A DNA stretch of 12,711 nucleotides from contig CATZDQ010000023.1 of the NCBI GenBank assembly GCA_958417695.1, positions 1 to 12,711 on the forward strand, read 5' to 3'. Shown here one piece after another: positions 6,067-12,711 of this stretch; positions within the stretch are counted from its first letter, which is position 1, and every line of letters starts with the position of its first letter. A model generated the notes under the pieces. The model did not search any database. It worked only from the letters and a program-made list of their open reading frames with translations, and was not told the DNA's origin. Made by a program: the position numbers and the translations under genes. The DNA comes from an uncultured Clostridiaceae bacterium. Its GTDB lineage: Bacteria > Bacillota > Clostridia > TANB77 > CAG-508.

Positions 6067-7137
6067 TTAAAATACAACTAGTGTTACACGTAATCCATCA
6101 GCATAACTACTATCCCCTGTAGTACGGTGAAAATGAAAAAGTCCGTTACCTGATTTTGTCCATAAATCACCTCCACGAACCGAAACCGGACCAAACAAAC
6201 CCATATAATATGAATAATCATTATACCACGATGTACTTCCTATTCCAGTTGTTGATGTCTCACGGATACCATCGCCATAGATTAAGGTATTTTTTTTGTA
6301 GTTGTTAGTACTCACTGTGTTTAAGTTTGTATCATTATCAGCAACTTCTGTGTTATCTACACTACTATCAAATGGATATGCAGTTGTATATTTGGTACTT
6401 GCCGTTTTTAAGGTATTTGCATCATACGTTATACTTTTTGCAAAAAGAGATAAGTATTCATGTGCATTTGCTATATAAGCAGTAGTTCTCTCTTCTAGTC
6501 CACCACTTAAATCATAAATTCCATATATATTCCCTGTACTACTAGCCTTTGTTCCATTTAATTGGTCCCATGTATAAATTCCATCTATTGCAGTATTATT
6601 AACCATACTATTAATTTTTTCTATCGTTGTTATTTTTTCCTCTGCATCATTATAGGCGGTTGTACAACCTGTTACCGCATATACACTATCGACACCTCTT
6701 TTCCCATCCACATTAATTCTTTTAGAATTTCCACTATTTAAACTAATATTATTAACGCAAATCTCTACATTCTCTAATCCGTATTGACTCTGACTTAAAT
6801 AGGTAATTGCTCCCCATTCACTATTTTTTATTAAATGGGTGTCACTGCTATTGGTTAAACCATAAATATTTCCATCTTCAGTCATAGCTTTTGCTATGTT
6901 AAAGGCATCATTATGGTTTATATAGTTCATACTATATGTAAGTGGTTGGAAAGTTGGATATTTAATAGTTGTCTTTGTAGAACCATAAATACCGTCTAAC
7001 CAATTACGAGCACTTTCACCCGAATCTACACTTGCCCCTCTTTCTACAGCTTTTACAAAACCCATATTTTGCGAATAAATTGCACTACTTGCTTTTATTG
7101 GCGCATCATTGTTTCCGACTGGCATAGCCCGCTTCAA
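6067..7137 (-). pseudogene. C-terminal part of a frameshifted pilin-like protein, lectin/FGE-like domain
   Basis: This frame continues the pilin-like gene that starts at 7798 but is shifted by one base. Removing one base near 7117 joins EAGYAS to GNNDAPIKASS, a smooth continuation, giving one protein of about 577 residues. The part contains NIYGIYDLSGG and ends with SVRGGDLWTKSG, a short Phe/His stretch and YADGLRVTLVVF, the pattern of FGE-sulfatase/C-type-lectin-fold domains (RGG ... GFRV-L). No convincing ribosome site precedes its first ATG (7125) or the TTG at 7137, so separate translation is unlikely. The frame is otherwise intact over more than 1 kb, so the lesion is either very recent, a sequencing or assembly error, or a +1 recoding site; no slippery run is visible. 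Confidence 0.8.
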
Positions 7138-7798
7138 ATTTAGTTACCCATATTCCAGTTAGTTCTCTATCCCAACCACCGTTCCTATAATTTATTTTTG
7201 TTTCATCTGTAAAGGCTGGATGTACGGTATATCCAGTTGTAGTATCCACAAATTGATTTATACTTGTGCATCTTTTTGCTGTTTGCATTTGACCATTTTT
7301 ATCATAATAATAGTCACTATCTCCTATTAAAAATACAATATCAAAAGTCTGATTACTGTTATTTACTCTATAGGCATATCTAGGTATCCATACCCACATA
7401 CTGCCATCTTTGGTTTTTGCATTTGCCCACTTCTTATCTTCGTAATGATACCAATCTGCATCCAAAATAGTGGTAGGTATTACTTCTCCTTTTTCATCAT
7501 TACTTGGTTCTTTAAATTTTATAGGACTCATCCCTTCTGCTAATCTGGGAGCATTTGGTACATTTTTGGGTATCTTTGCTTGTTCATCACTATACAATTC
7601 ATTCGTTAGTTTTGCTATTTGTTCTTCCTCTTCATTGACTGCTATTTGTATATTTTCTTTTGCTTGTTTTGTCTTAGTAATTAACCCGCTTTCTCCAACT
7701 ATCGTACTCAAACTAATGCCAGCTAAAATAATTAAAATAATAATGGTAATCATTAATGCTATTAAAGTAATCCCCTTTTGTTTCATCTTTTCCTTCAT
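7106..7798 (-). CDS. N-terminal part of a frameshifted pilin-like protein
   Basis: The frame gives 230 residues and stops at 7106 after the shift; the last few residues (RKQ) are out of frame. It begins with a short leader MKEKMKQKG, then ITLIALMITIIILIILAGI, a prepilin-type helix with Ala at +5, a charged helix (near 40-70), and a domain with the motif DGSMWVWIPRYAYRV, common in clostridial pilin-like proteins that carry an FGE-like C-terminus. The start at 7798 has GGAAAGGA upstream; ATG at 7786 is an alternative with a poorly spaced site. It is paralogous to the two LamG copies only in the pilin part. If the shift is real the product would be a short anchored stub without its lectin-like end. 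Confidence 0.75.
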   Translation of the reverse strand: MKEKMKQKGITLIALMITIIILIILAGISLSTIVGESGLITKTKQAKENIQIAVNEEEEQIAKLTNELYSDEQAKIPKNVPNAPRLAEGMSPIKFKEPSNDEKGEVIPTTILDADWYHYEDKKWANAKTKDGSMWVWIPRYAYRVNNSNQTFDIVFLIGDSDYYYDKNGQMQTAKRCTSINQFVDTTTGYTVHPAFTDETKINYRNGGWDRELTGIWVTKFEAGYASRKQ

Positions 7799-7913
7799 TT
7801 TTTATTCCTTTCCTTTACAGAGCATATTTATATTTTCTATTACCTTTTATTATAATTTCTTTTTTAGAGATTTTTATTTTTTAACTTTCCTTCACTATTT
7901 ATAAGTTTGCATA

Positions 7914-7942
7914 AAAGTGAGGAAGACATTAATGCCTTCCCC
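7914..7942 (-). terminator. Terminator of the radical SAM gene
   Basis: Stem GAGGAAGACA (7919-7928) and TGCCTTCCCC (7933-7942), loop TTAA, two G-U pairs; followed on the minus strand by ACTTTT. It lies just past the stop at 7960. Confidence 0.7.
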
Positions 7943-7959
7943 ACCCACAAAATATGCGC

Positions 7960-8892
7960 TTAGAACATCAGGTCCTCCGTATTCCATCCGTCGTACAGTT
8001 TGCAATCTGGCCGCAACACAAAATACTTTGACGTTTCCTTTTGTGTTTTCCCTTCATTCATACAATCCCTGTCTAAAACAGTGGAAATTCCATCCACAGA
8101 ATACTGCTGGTAACCATACGGTAATGTAGCGATATGCTTTCCAGATTGAACAATATAGCCTTCCAACTCATCAAAAAATGTTTCCGGCACCTTATTTGCT
8201 TCAATCCACCGACTCTGCTCGTTCTCCCCTTGGCTGTAAAGTTTTCTAAAAGTAATCTGATCTGCTCCTAATACTTTTGCCTGCTTGAAAAACTTCGCAC
8301 ATTCCTTTTGTATGTCTACTCCCCATTCGTTTGTATTTATACCCAAGCTTTTTAACATATACTGACTCATATTGAGACTGAGACGTAATGTAAAATCATA
8401 TTCCTTGGCAATACTACATACCTCTGAAATATTAATTTCTTTACCCTTAGGCATAACCTGAATACGGGCATTCTCAACATCATCGAAGCTAGCTAACGAT
8501 AATGATAAGACGCTAACACCTACCGTGTTACGTAAGAACCTTGCGTAGTTCCGGTTAAAAGTAACACCGGAGGTCTGAATCTCAATCCAGTTAAATCCGG
8601 CTACTCCATTTTGCGGTAACGCGTACTGATTCATCAATGCTAATATCTGCAAGAAGTGCCTGTTTTGCAAAGGTTCTATATCACCTGTTATCATCATGAT
8701 ATTAGCATCATTCTCCTTTGCATATACCATTTTTTTGATATAATCCTTAAAATACAAATCAAAAAATGGTAAATTTTCATCCATCTGATTTTTATACTCC
8801 GATGGATGCATTCCTACGACACAGAATTTACAGTTATTAATACACTGTACTCCCGGCACGCAAATGCTTAAACTTTGAGCATTCCGTTTCAT
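7960..8892 (-). CDS. Radical SAM domain protein of unknown substrate
   Basis: A 310-residue protein with the radical SAM cluster motif C17-x3-C21-x2-C24 near the N-terminus and, further on, TGDIEP, IEIQTSG and LSLSLASFDD, matching successive strands of a radical SAM barrel. It should bind a 4Fe-4S cluster and cleave S-adenosylmethionine; the substrate is not evident. There are further Cys residues (C11, and near the C-terminus DRDCMNEG and RPDCKLYDGW), but no clear SPASM pattern. No RiPP precursor or partner enzyme is seen beside it. The start at 8892 has AAGGAGGT eight bases upstream. GC is visibly higher than in its neighbours (about 42% in one sampled 60-base line) and codon use differs, suggesting acquisition by transfer. 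It has its own promoter and terminator. Confidence 0.85.
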   Translation of the reverse strand: MKRNAQSLSICVPGVQCINNCKFCVVGMHPSEYKNQMDENLPFFDLYFKDYIKKMVYAKENDANIMMITGDIEPLQNRHFLQILALMNQYALPQNGVAGFNWIEIQTSGVTFNRNYARFLRNTVGVSVLSLSLASFDDVENARIQVMPKGKEINISEVCSIAKEYDFTLRLSLNMSQYMLKSLGINTNEWGVDIQKECAKFFKQAKVLGADQITFRKLYSQGENEQSRWIEANKVPETFFDELEGYIVQSGKHIATLPYGYQQYSVDGISTVLDRDCMNEGKTQKETSKYFVLRPDCKLYDGWNTEDLMF

Positions 8893-8907
8893 ATTTTGTA
8901 CCTCCTT

Positions 8908-8936
8908 TTATTTTATGAGTCAAGCTCATAAAATAA
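8908..8936. repeat. 12-bp palindrome at the radical SAM transcription start
   Basis: TTATTTTATGAG (8908-8919) and its exact complement CTCATAAAATAA (8925-8936), 5-bp centre. It begins at the last base of the -10 and reaches the Shine-Dalgarno region, so it could be a repressor operator or an RNA hairpin limiting ribosome access. Confidence 0.6.
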
Positions 8937-8964
8937 TTATATCATAGTTACCATAATTTATCAA
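8936..8964 (-). promoter_or_regulatory. Promoter of the radical SAM gene
   Basis: On the minus strand TTGATA (8964-8959), 17 bp, TATAAT (8941-8936), preceded by TGA (extended -10). Confidence 0.8.
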
Positions 8965-9004
8965 TTCTATTATTTTGTTAAAATATAAAATTTTTTTATA
9001 AAAA

Positions 9005-9033
9005 TGCAACAAAATGCCATTTTAAATTGTCTA
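9005..9033 (+). promoter_or_regulatory. Candidate ECF-sigma promoter (autoregulation)
   Basis: TGCAAC (9005-9010), 17 bp, TGTCTA (9028-9033), close to the AAC / CGTC pattern of ECF-dependent promoters such as those of Bacillus SigM. The operon downstream encodes an ECF factor, so autoregulation would fit. A housekeeping alternative is TTGTTA (8975-8980) with TATAAA (8997-9002), spacer 16. Confidence 0.45.
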
Positions 9034-9066
9034 TATAGTAAAGTACAAAAAAAGGAGGAAAAAAAG

Positions 9067-9570
9067 ATGAAAAAGAGAACATGTATAATAGGAGGTATTG
9101 TTATTTTATCCGTCATATTGGCTATTATCCTCGTAAATAATATCCAAAAAACTACACCTGCTAGTTCAGGCCAAACACAAATTGCCAATCCTTTTGTAGA
9201 ATGTGCTTCTATTGAAAAAGGGATGGAACTATCTGGCGTTACTATAAAAAAACTACCTACTTTATTAGAACACTATTCTTTATCTTCTGTATATGCTATG
9301 CAAAATAAATTAATTGAACTACGTTTTACAAATGAAAATAGCAAAATAACCATTCGTAAATCTAAAGGTATAGAAGATAACAGCGGAGATTATAGTATAT
9401 ACCCACAAAAAAATGCCATCGTTCTACAAGACTTACAAATTACCACAAAAGGTAATAAAGACTTAATTCACACAGCTATTTGGCATCAAGGTAATTACAG
9501 TTTTTCAATTACCACCACACTTACTGCTTTAACACAAGATGAACTGATACAAATTATAAATACTTTATAA
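9067..9570 (+). CDS. Membrane-anchored protein with DUF4367-like domain
   Basis: A 167-residue protein with an N-terminal membrane helix (about 5-24, no lipobox Cys) and an extracytoplasmic domain. The latter contains SGDYSIYP and a C-terminal stretch NKDLIHTAIWHQGNYSFSI ending in DELIQIINTL. The same layout occurs at the end of the third gene of this operon (SGDYTVYS, HDLFYSALWKKEGFSYSI, DLLTIISS), so the two are homologous there; DUF4367 is the family I recognise. The start at 9067 is set by AGGAGG (9053-9058) eight bases upstream; the frame is open further back to 9004 but with no ribosome site and across the ECF promoter candidate. Seventeen bases separate it from the sigma gene. It may be a signal-binding partner or target of the sigma system, which is inference. 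Confidence 0.82.
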   Translation: MKKRTCIIGGIVILSVILAIILVNNIQKTTPASSGQTQIANPFVECASIEKGMELSGVTIKKLPTLLEHYSLSSVYAMQNKLIELRFTNENSKITIRKSKGIEDNSGDYSIYPQKNAIVLQDLQITTKGNKDLIHTAIWHQGNYSFSITTTLTALTQDELIQIINTL

Positions 9571-9587
9571 ACAAGATAGGAGAAAAA

Positions 9588-10202
9588 ATGGAATACCAAT
9601 TACATTTAATTAATGGATTTATGATACTTTCCAACCTAAGAAGAAAATTACAGAACACTTTCTTTACTAATTTTCTTCCTAAAGAGGATAAACAAGGAAA
9701 GTCCATTGACTTTCAGAAAGCTCTATTTACTAAGAAAACAGAAGATATTTTAGACCAATATGGCAATACTATTTTACGACTTGCCTATTCCTACTTGCAT
9801 AATCTATACGATGCAGAAGAAGTTGTACAAGAAGTGTTAATAAAATATTTAAAATATCATCCCTCATTTGAAAATGCAGCAGTTGAAAAAGCATGGCTTA
9901 TGCGTGTAACTATTAATATTAGTAAAAATCTAATAAAATTTAATAAAATACGAACATATATAGACCTAGAAGACAGTCCTGTAATTTGTGAAGATGAAAA
10001 CCTTACCTTTGTATGGGAAGCTGTAAAAAATCTACCAATAAAATATCGTGAAGTAATTCATTTATTTTATCACGAAGGGTATTCTACAAAAGAAATGTCC
10101 ATGCTACTACATAAAAAGGAAGCAACCATTCGTTCCTTATTGTATAGAGGCAGACAATTATTAAAAGAAGAGTTAAAGGAGGGATATGACTTTGAAATAT
10201 AA
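9588..10202 (+). CDS. ECF-type RNA polymerase sigma factor
   Basis: A 204-residue sigma-70 family factor. Region 2 spans about 55-115 (GNTILRLAYSYL, DAEEVVQEVLIKYL, KAWLMRVTINIS) and region 4 about 140-195 (LPIKYREVIHLFYHEGYS, TKEMSMLLHKKEATIRSLLY). No sigma region 3 is present. It has about 50 residues before region 2, more than usual for an ECF factor; internal starts there lack a ribosome site, while the chosen ATG has TAGGAG six bases ahead. It lies between the DUF4367-like gene and the anti-sigma gene and overlaps the latter by 17 bp. The expected role is transcription of a small regulon, perhaps including its own operon, after an envelope signal releases it from the anti-sigma protein. 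Confidence 0.93.
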   Translation: MEYQLHLINGFMILSNLRRKLQNTFFTNFLPKEDKQGKSIDFQKALFTKKTEDILDQYGNTILRLAYSYLHNLYDAEEVVQEVLIKYLKYHPSFENAAVEKAWLMRVTINISKNLIKFNKIRTYIDLEDSPVICEDENLTFVWEAVKNLPIKYREVIHLFYHEGYSTKEMSMLLHKKEATIRSLLYRGRQLLKEELKEGYDFEI

Positions 10203-10809
10203 TGATTACTTAACCCATATTAAAATCACTCCACCAATGAAAAATAGAATTTTACAAAATGTTACAGAAAAGATGGAAGAAAAACAAAAGCATACATGGA
10301 TACGCCCTAAAACACTAATTTCTATAGCAGCTACTTTTGCAATAGTCCTTTTCAGTAGCTTACTATTACCTAGTTTCCTCTTGTCCAGTAAAACGCCTTT
10401 CCCTGATAACACACTGTCAGTCATTCCTAAAATCACTAAATACAAAAACAAACAAGCTTTATCAGAAGCAGTTGGATTTGATATGAAAGCAGTAATACAA
10501 ATTCCATTTACTATTGAATCCATCCATTACACCTCTTATTGGAATGAACTAGGCGAAATTGTGTATACTGGCATAGAAAATCAACTAACCTTTAGAATGA
10601 CACCAAAAAGTGATGACCCAAGTGGAGATTATACCGTTTATAGTATGCAAGAAGAAACTTTTGTCCAAAATACAAAAGTAACACTAAGGGGTAATCATGA
10701 TTTATTCTATAGTGCTTTATGGAAAAAAGAAGGTTTTTCTTATTCTATTAAAGTAGAAAATGGCATTGCTAAGCAGGACTTACTAACAATTATCTCCTCT
10801 GTTACTTAA
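10186..10809 (+). CDS. Membrane anti-sigma factor with DUF4367-like domain
   Basis: A 207-residue single-pass protein: about 42 cytoplasmic residues (MTLKYNDYLTHIKITPPMKNRI...), a membrane helix near 43-67 and an outside region ending in the DUF4367-like domain (about 135-207) shared with the first gene. Position after and overlapping an ECF sigma gene, with this topology, indicates an anti-sigma factor that holds the sigma at the membrane. There is no zinc-binding HxxxCxxC motif. GGAGG (10178-10182) is only three bases from the ATG at 10186 but nine from an in-frame TTG at 10192, so initiation at the TTG (two residues shorter) is possible. The overlap with the sigma gene suggests translational coupling for balanced amounts. 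Confidence 0.83.
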   Translation: MTLKYNDYLTHIKITPPMKNRILQNVTEKMEEKQKHTWIRPKTLISIAATFAIVLFSSLLLPSFLLSSKTPFPDNTLSVIPKITKYKNKQALSEAVGFDMKAVIQIPFTIESIHYTSYWNELGEIVYTGIENQLTFRMTPKSDDPSGDYTVYSMQEETFVQNTKVTLRGNHDLFYSALWKKEGFSYSIKVENGIAKQDLLTIISSVT

Positions 10810-10842
10810 ATAAAAAGGCCATTACCATACTCCCTATATAGA

Positions 10843-10895
10843 AAAATACACTTACTTTTGTAAATGATAACAAAAGTAAGTGTATTTTCTTTTTT
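10843..10895. terminator. Bidirectional terminator between convergent transcripts
   Basis: Nineteen-bp perfect stem (10843-10861 and 10870-10888) with 8-nt loop, followed by a T-rich run to 10895 on the plus strand. An A-run at its left side serves the opposite direction, so it probably ends both the sigma operon and the transferase-rubredoxin gene. Confidence 0.93.
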
Positions 10896-10901
10896 CCTAT
10901 A

Positions 10902-12143
10902 TTAGTCTATTTTTTCAAACATATCTTTTCCTACACCACATAATGGGCAAGTCCAATCGTCTGGAATATCTTCAAATTTTGTTCCTGGTGCAATTCCACT
11001 ATCTGGGTCACCAATTTCTGGGTCATAAATATAACCACATGCCATACATTTATACATACCTTTTTCACCTTCCTTCAATTTAAAAAATTCTTTATATCCT
11101 ATGCATACAACAGCAATCACCATTAATGCAAATGATAAAGCTTTCCAAATATCACTTTCAAATAAGATAATAGCAAACATACCACAAGCCACGCTTATAC
11201 CATATAATAAAAGTACCGCTTCTTTTTGTGTAAGTCCTTTGGCAATTAACTTATGGTGTAAATGTCCTTTATCTGCTTGCAATACCGCTTTTAGTGACTT
11301 TCCCTTTATAATTCTTCTAATAATTGCTGCCATCGTATCAAAAATAGGTAGACCAAGAACAATAATCGGTAAAACAACCACAAATGCTGTAGCCGTTTTA
11401 GCAATACCTAAAATAGAGACTATTGCCAAGGCAAATCCTATAAAATTAGAACCAATATCGCCAATAAACGTTTTCGCTGGACTAAAGTTAAATGGTAAAA
11501 ATCCTGCTAAAGCCCCTACTAAAGCTGTAATTATAATAATGGCAATTAATGGTGAACCATTTAAGGAAAAGATAATCAGCAATGAGACACAAGATATAAT
11601 TGCAATTCCCGTTGAAAGTCCATCTAATCCATCTATTAAATTAATGGCATTTGTAATTCCAATAATCCAACCCATTGTTAGAATAATAGAAAACAAATTA
11701 CTAAGTACAATATTTCCCTCTAAAAATGGCAATGTAAAATTATCAATTCTAACACCACAAGCCACTACAACACCGGCCGCTAATATTTGTCCTGTTAATT
11801 TGGTTAATGGATGAATTCCTTTGATATCATCAAAAAAACAAAAAATACTTAATATGAAGATACCTAAGAAAAATCCAAGTAATTTTAAAGCATAATTTTC
11901 TGGGCCAAATATATTCAAATTACCTTCTATGGAAGAAGTAATTATCAAATAAACCGTAGATAACAGGAACCCAACAATAATAGCCGGTCCACCAAATTTA
12001 GGCATTGGTTTTTTATGCATTCTTCTTTCATCTTTGGGTACATCTACAGCACCTATCTTTCTAGCAATTTTAATCGTATAGGGTGTTAGAATAAACGCTG
12101 TAATAAAAGCTAATAAGAATGCAATTGCAATATCTCCCCACAT
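10902..12143 (-). CDS. WecA/TagO-family phospho-sugar transferase fused to rubredoxin
   Basis: Residues 1-350 are a polytopic enzyme of the MraY/WecA family, which transfers a sugar-1-phosphate (GlcNAc in WecA/TagO) from a UDP-sugar to undecaprenyl phosphate, starting synthesis of wall or surface polysaccharides. Seen are FFDDIKG (D105, D106), NLIDGLDGLSTG (167-178), FIGDIGSNF (226-234) and GHLHHKL (293-299). WecA/TagO members have this last His-rich loop, MraY does not, so this is not mraY. After the final membrane helix and a 12-residue linker, 363-413 are a complete rubredoxin with Cys366, 369, 399 and 402 (CMAC and CPLC), which binds one iron. The frame is continuous. The rubredoxin begins at a Met with a ribosome-site-like GGAAGG ahead, so a separate rubredoxin might also be made from 11057. 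The start at 12143 has AGGAGG six bases upstream. Confidence 0.9.
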   Translation of the reverse strand: MWGDIAIAFLLAFITAFILTPYTIKIARKIGAVDVPKDERRMHKKPMPKFGGPAIIVGFLLSTVYLIITSSIEGNLNIFGPENYALKLLGFFLGIFILSIFCFFDDIKGIHPLTKLTGQILAAGVVVACGVRIDNFTLPFLEGNIVLSNLFSIILTMGWIIGITNAINLIDGLDGLSTGIAIISCVSLLIIFSLNGSPLIAIIIITALVGALAGFLPFNFSPAKTFIGDIGSNFIGFALAIVSILGIAKTATAFVVVLPIIVLGLPIFDTMAAIIRRIIKGKSLKAVLQADKGHLHHKLIAKGLTQKEAVLLLYGISVACGMFAIILFESDIWKALSFALMVIAVVCIGYKEFFKLKEGEKGMYKCMACGYIYDPEIGDPDSGIAPGTKFEDIPDDWTCPLCGVGKDMFEKID

Positions 12144-12160
12144 AGGCTTCCCTCCTATGT
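12140..12160 (-). promoter_or_regulatory. Hairpin over ribosome site and start codon
   Basis: ACATAGG (12140-12146) and CCTATGT (12154-12160) are exact complements 7 bp apart. In the RNA one arm covers part of the AGGAGG and the other contains the AUG of the transferase gene, so folding would hide initiation. The loop still exposes part of the Shine-Dalgarno. Confidence 0.45.
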
Positions 12161-12165
12161 TCCTT

Positions 12166-12194
12166 ACTATACCATAAACTGCTTTATATTACAA
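12166..12194 (-). promoter_or_regulatory. Promoter of the transferase-rubredoxin gene
   Basis: On the minus strand TTGTAA (12194-12189), 17 bp, TATAGT (12171-12166), preceded by TGG (extended -10). Leader about 16-20 nt. Confidence 0.65.
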
Positions 12195-12297
12195 TATTTT
12201 CTATGTAAATTTTCTTTTCTTAAATTTGGCTTTTATATAGTTCCTATTTCCTACGTTTCTTTCATAAATTTCCCATCTTGCTATTTTTTTATAATGC

Positions 12298-12711
12298 TTA
12301 AAATATCCCCTCTTCCTGCTTCATATATATATCACACAAATAGTTCATTCCTGTTAAAAAATGTTTTCTGATAAGTAATTGTCTTTCATCTCTTAATTCT
12401 TTTATATAAGTATTAAAATACGCCTTTAACCTATTATTTAAAACAAGGACATCTACACTAATTCCTCCATTTTCTAATGGTTCAATTAAATTAGGACAAT
12501 CACATGTTAACCTACTTTCATTTTCTGTAGAACCAAAGTGAAGAATTCCACATCTTATGTCCTTGTAAAATTTCATAGAGAATTCTTTTGCATTTTCTCC
12601 AAATATAAAGAATTCCTCTAAAAACTCTACAAATCTATTTTGGTTCTCTTTGTAATATACAGGTCTTGTATAAAGTTTATTATCCAATACTCTTTTTTCT
12701 GTAAGATACTG
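12298..12711 (-). CDS. Unidentified protein with R-x4-H motif, 3' part (HEPN-like candidate)
   Basis: The frame is open to the right edge, so the gene begins outside the window; 137 residues are visible. I do not recognise the family with certainty. The segment FYKDIRCGILHFGSTE contains R-x4-H (RCGILH), the signature of HEPN RNases, in a mainly alpha-helical, soluble protein rich in Tyr, Phe, Lys and Glu, with Cys residues in TCDCPN and near the end (YLCDIYMKQ). No membrane segment or signal peptide is visible. A TTG at 12687 could serve as a start but has no ribosome site. It ends 154 bp before the transferase gene, which has its own promoter. The HEPN link rests on one short motif and may be chance. 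Confidence 0.6.
   Translation of the reverse strand, partial: QYLTEKRVLDNKLYTRPVYYKENQNRFVEFLEEFFIFGENAKEFSMKFYKDIRCGILHFGSTENESRLTCDCPNLIEPLENGGISVDVLVLNNRLKAYFNTYIKELRDERQLLIRKHFLTGMNYLCDIYMKQEEGIF

Noticed and set aside
7917..8129. 70-codon plus-strand frame behind the radical SAM gene as a RiPP precursor candidate
   Set aside because: Antisense to the radical SAM coding region and within the terminator; no ribosome site. No other short precursor was found near this gene.
10902..11057. Rubredoxin as a separate gene only
   Set aside because: The upstream frame continues into it with no stop, so the primary annotation is a fusion; independent initiation is kept as a possibility.
11101..11814. 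237-codon open frame on the plus strand
   Set aside because: Antisense to the transferase gene, no ribosome site, implausible composition.

Overview
The window is AT-rich (roughly 30% GC) with strong AGGAGG-type ribosome binding sites, near-consensus TTGACA/TATAAT promoters and U-tract hairpin terminators. Together with the gene content (standalone EIIC_2-type permease, pilin-like proteins whose leader reads G-(V/I)-TLIAL, an ECF sigma factor with DUF4367-like partners) this points to a low-GC Firmicute, most likely an uncultured gut-type Clostridium relative. No RNA genes, CRISPR array or insertion sequence were seen.

Layout. (1) 1-2931, minus strand: an NAD block. A strong promoter drives nadD, nadE and a standalone EIIC_2-family permease, packed tightly. 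A NUDIX gene (5' part only, cut by the left edge) follows with its own promoter, bracketed by a 12-bp perfect inverted repeat. It resembles NrtR-type NUDIX proteins, so the block may combine NAD synthesis, a permease and an NAD-responsive regulator. (2) 2941-7916, minus strand: three paralogous pilin-like surface protein genes. Two carry LamG-like domains and share a perfectly identical 996-bp tract with sharply diverged edges, which looks like recent gene conversion. The third has a C-type-lectin/FGE-like C-terminus and is broken by a one-base frameshift. A short, ungapped intergenic segment recurs between these genes. (3) 7919-8964, minus strand: a solitary radical SAM gene with higher GC than its neighbours and a 12-bp palindrome over its transcription start. 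(4) 9005-10888, plus strand: a three-gene operon, DUF4367-like membrane protein, ECF sigma factor, membrane anti-sigma with a DUF4367-like domain, with an ECF-type promoter candidate in front and a strong bidirectional terminator behind. (5) 10902-12194, minus strand: a WecA/TagO-type phosphosugar transferase fused in frame to a complete rubredoxin. (6) 12298-12711: the 3' part of an unidentified gene with an R-x4-H motif reminiscent of HEPN proteins.

The items most worth following are the WecA-rubredoxin fusion with a possible internal start, the gene-conversion tract and recurrent intergenic fossil in the pilin cluster, the permease embedded in the NAD operon, and the sigma factor flanked by two homologous sensor-like proteins.
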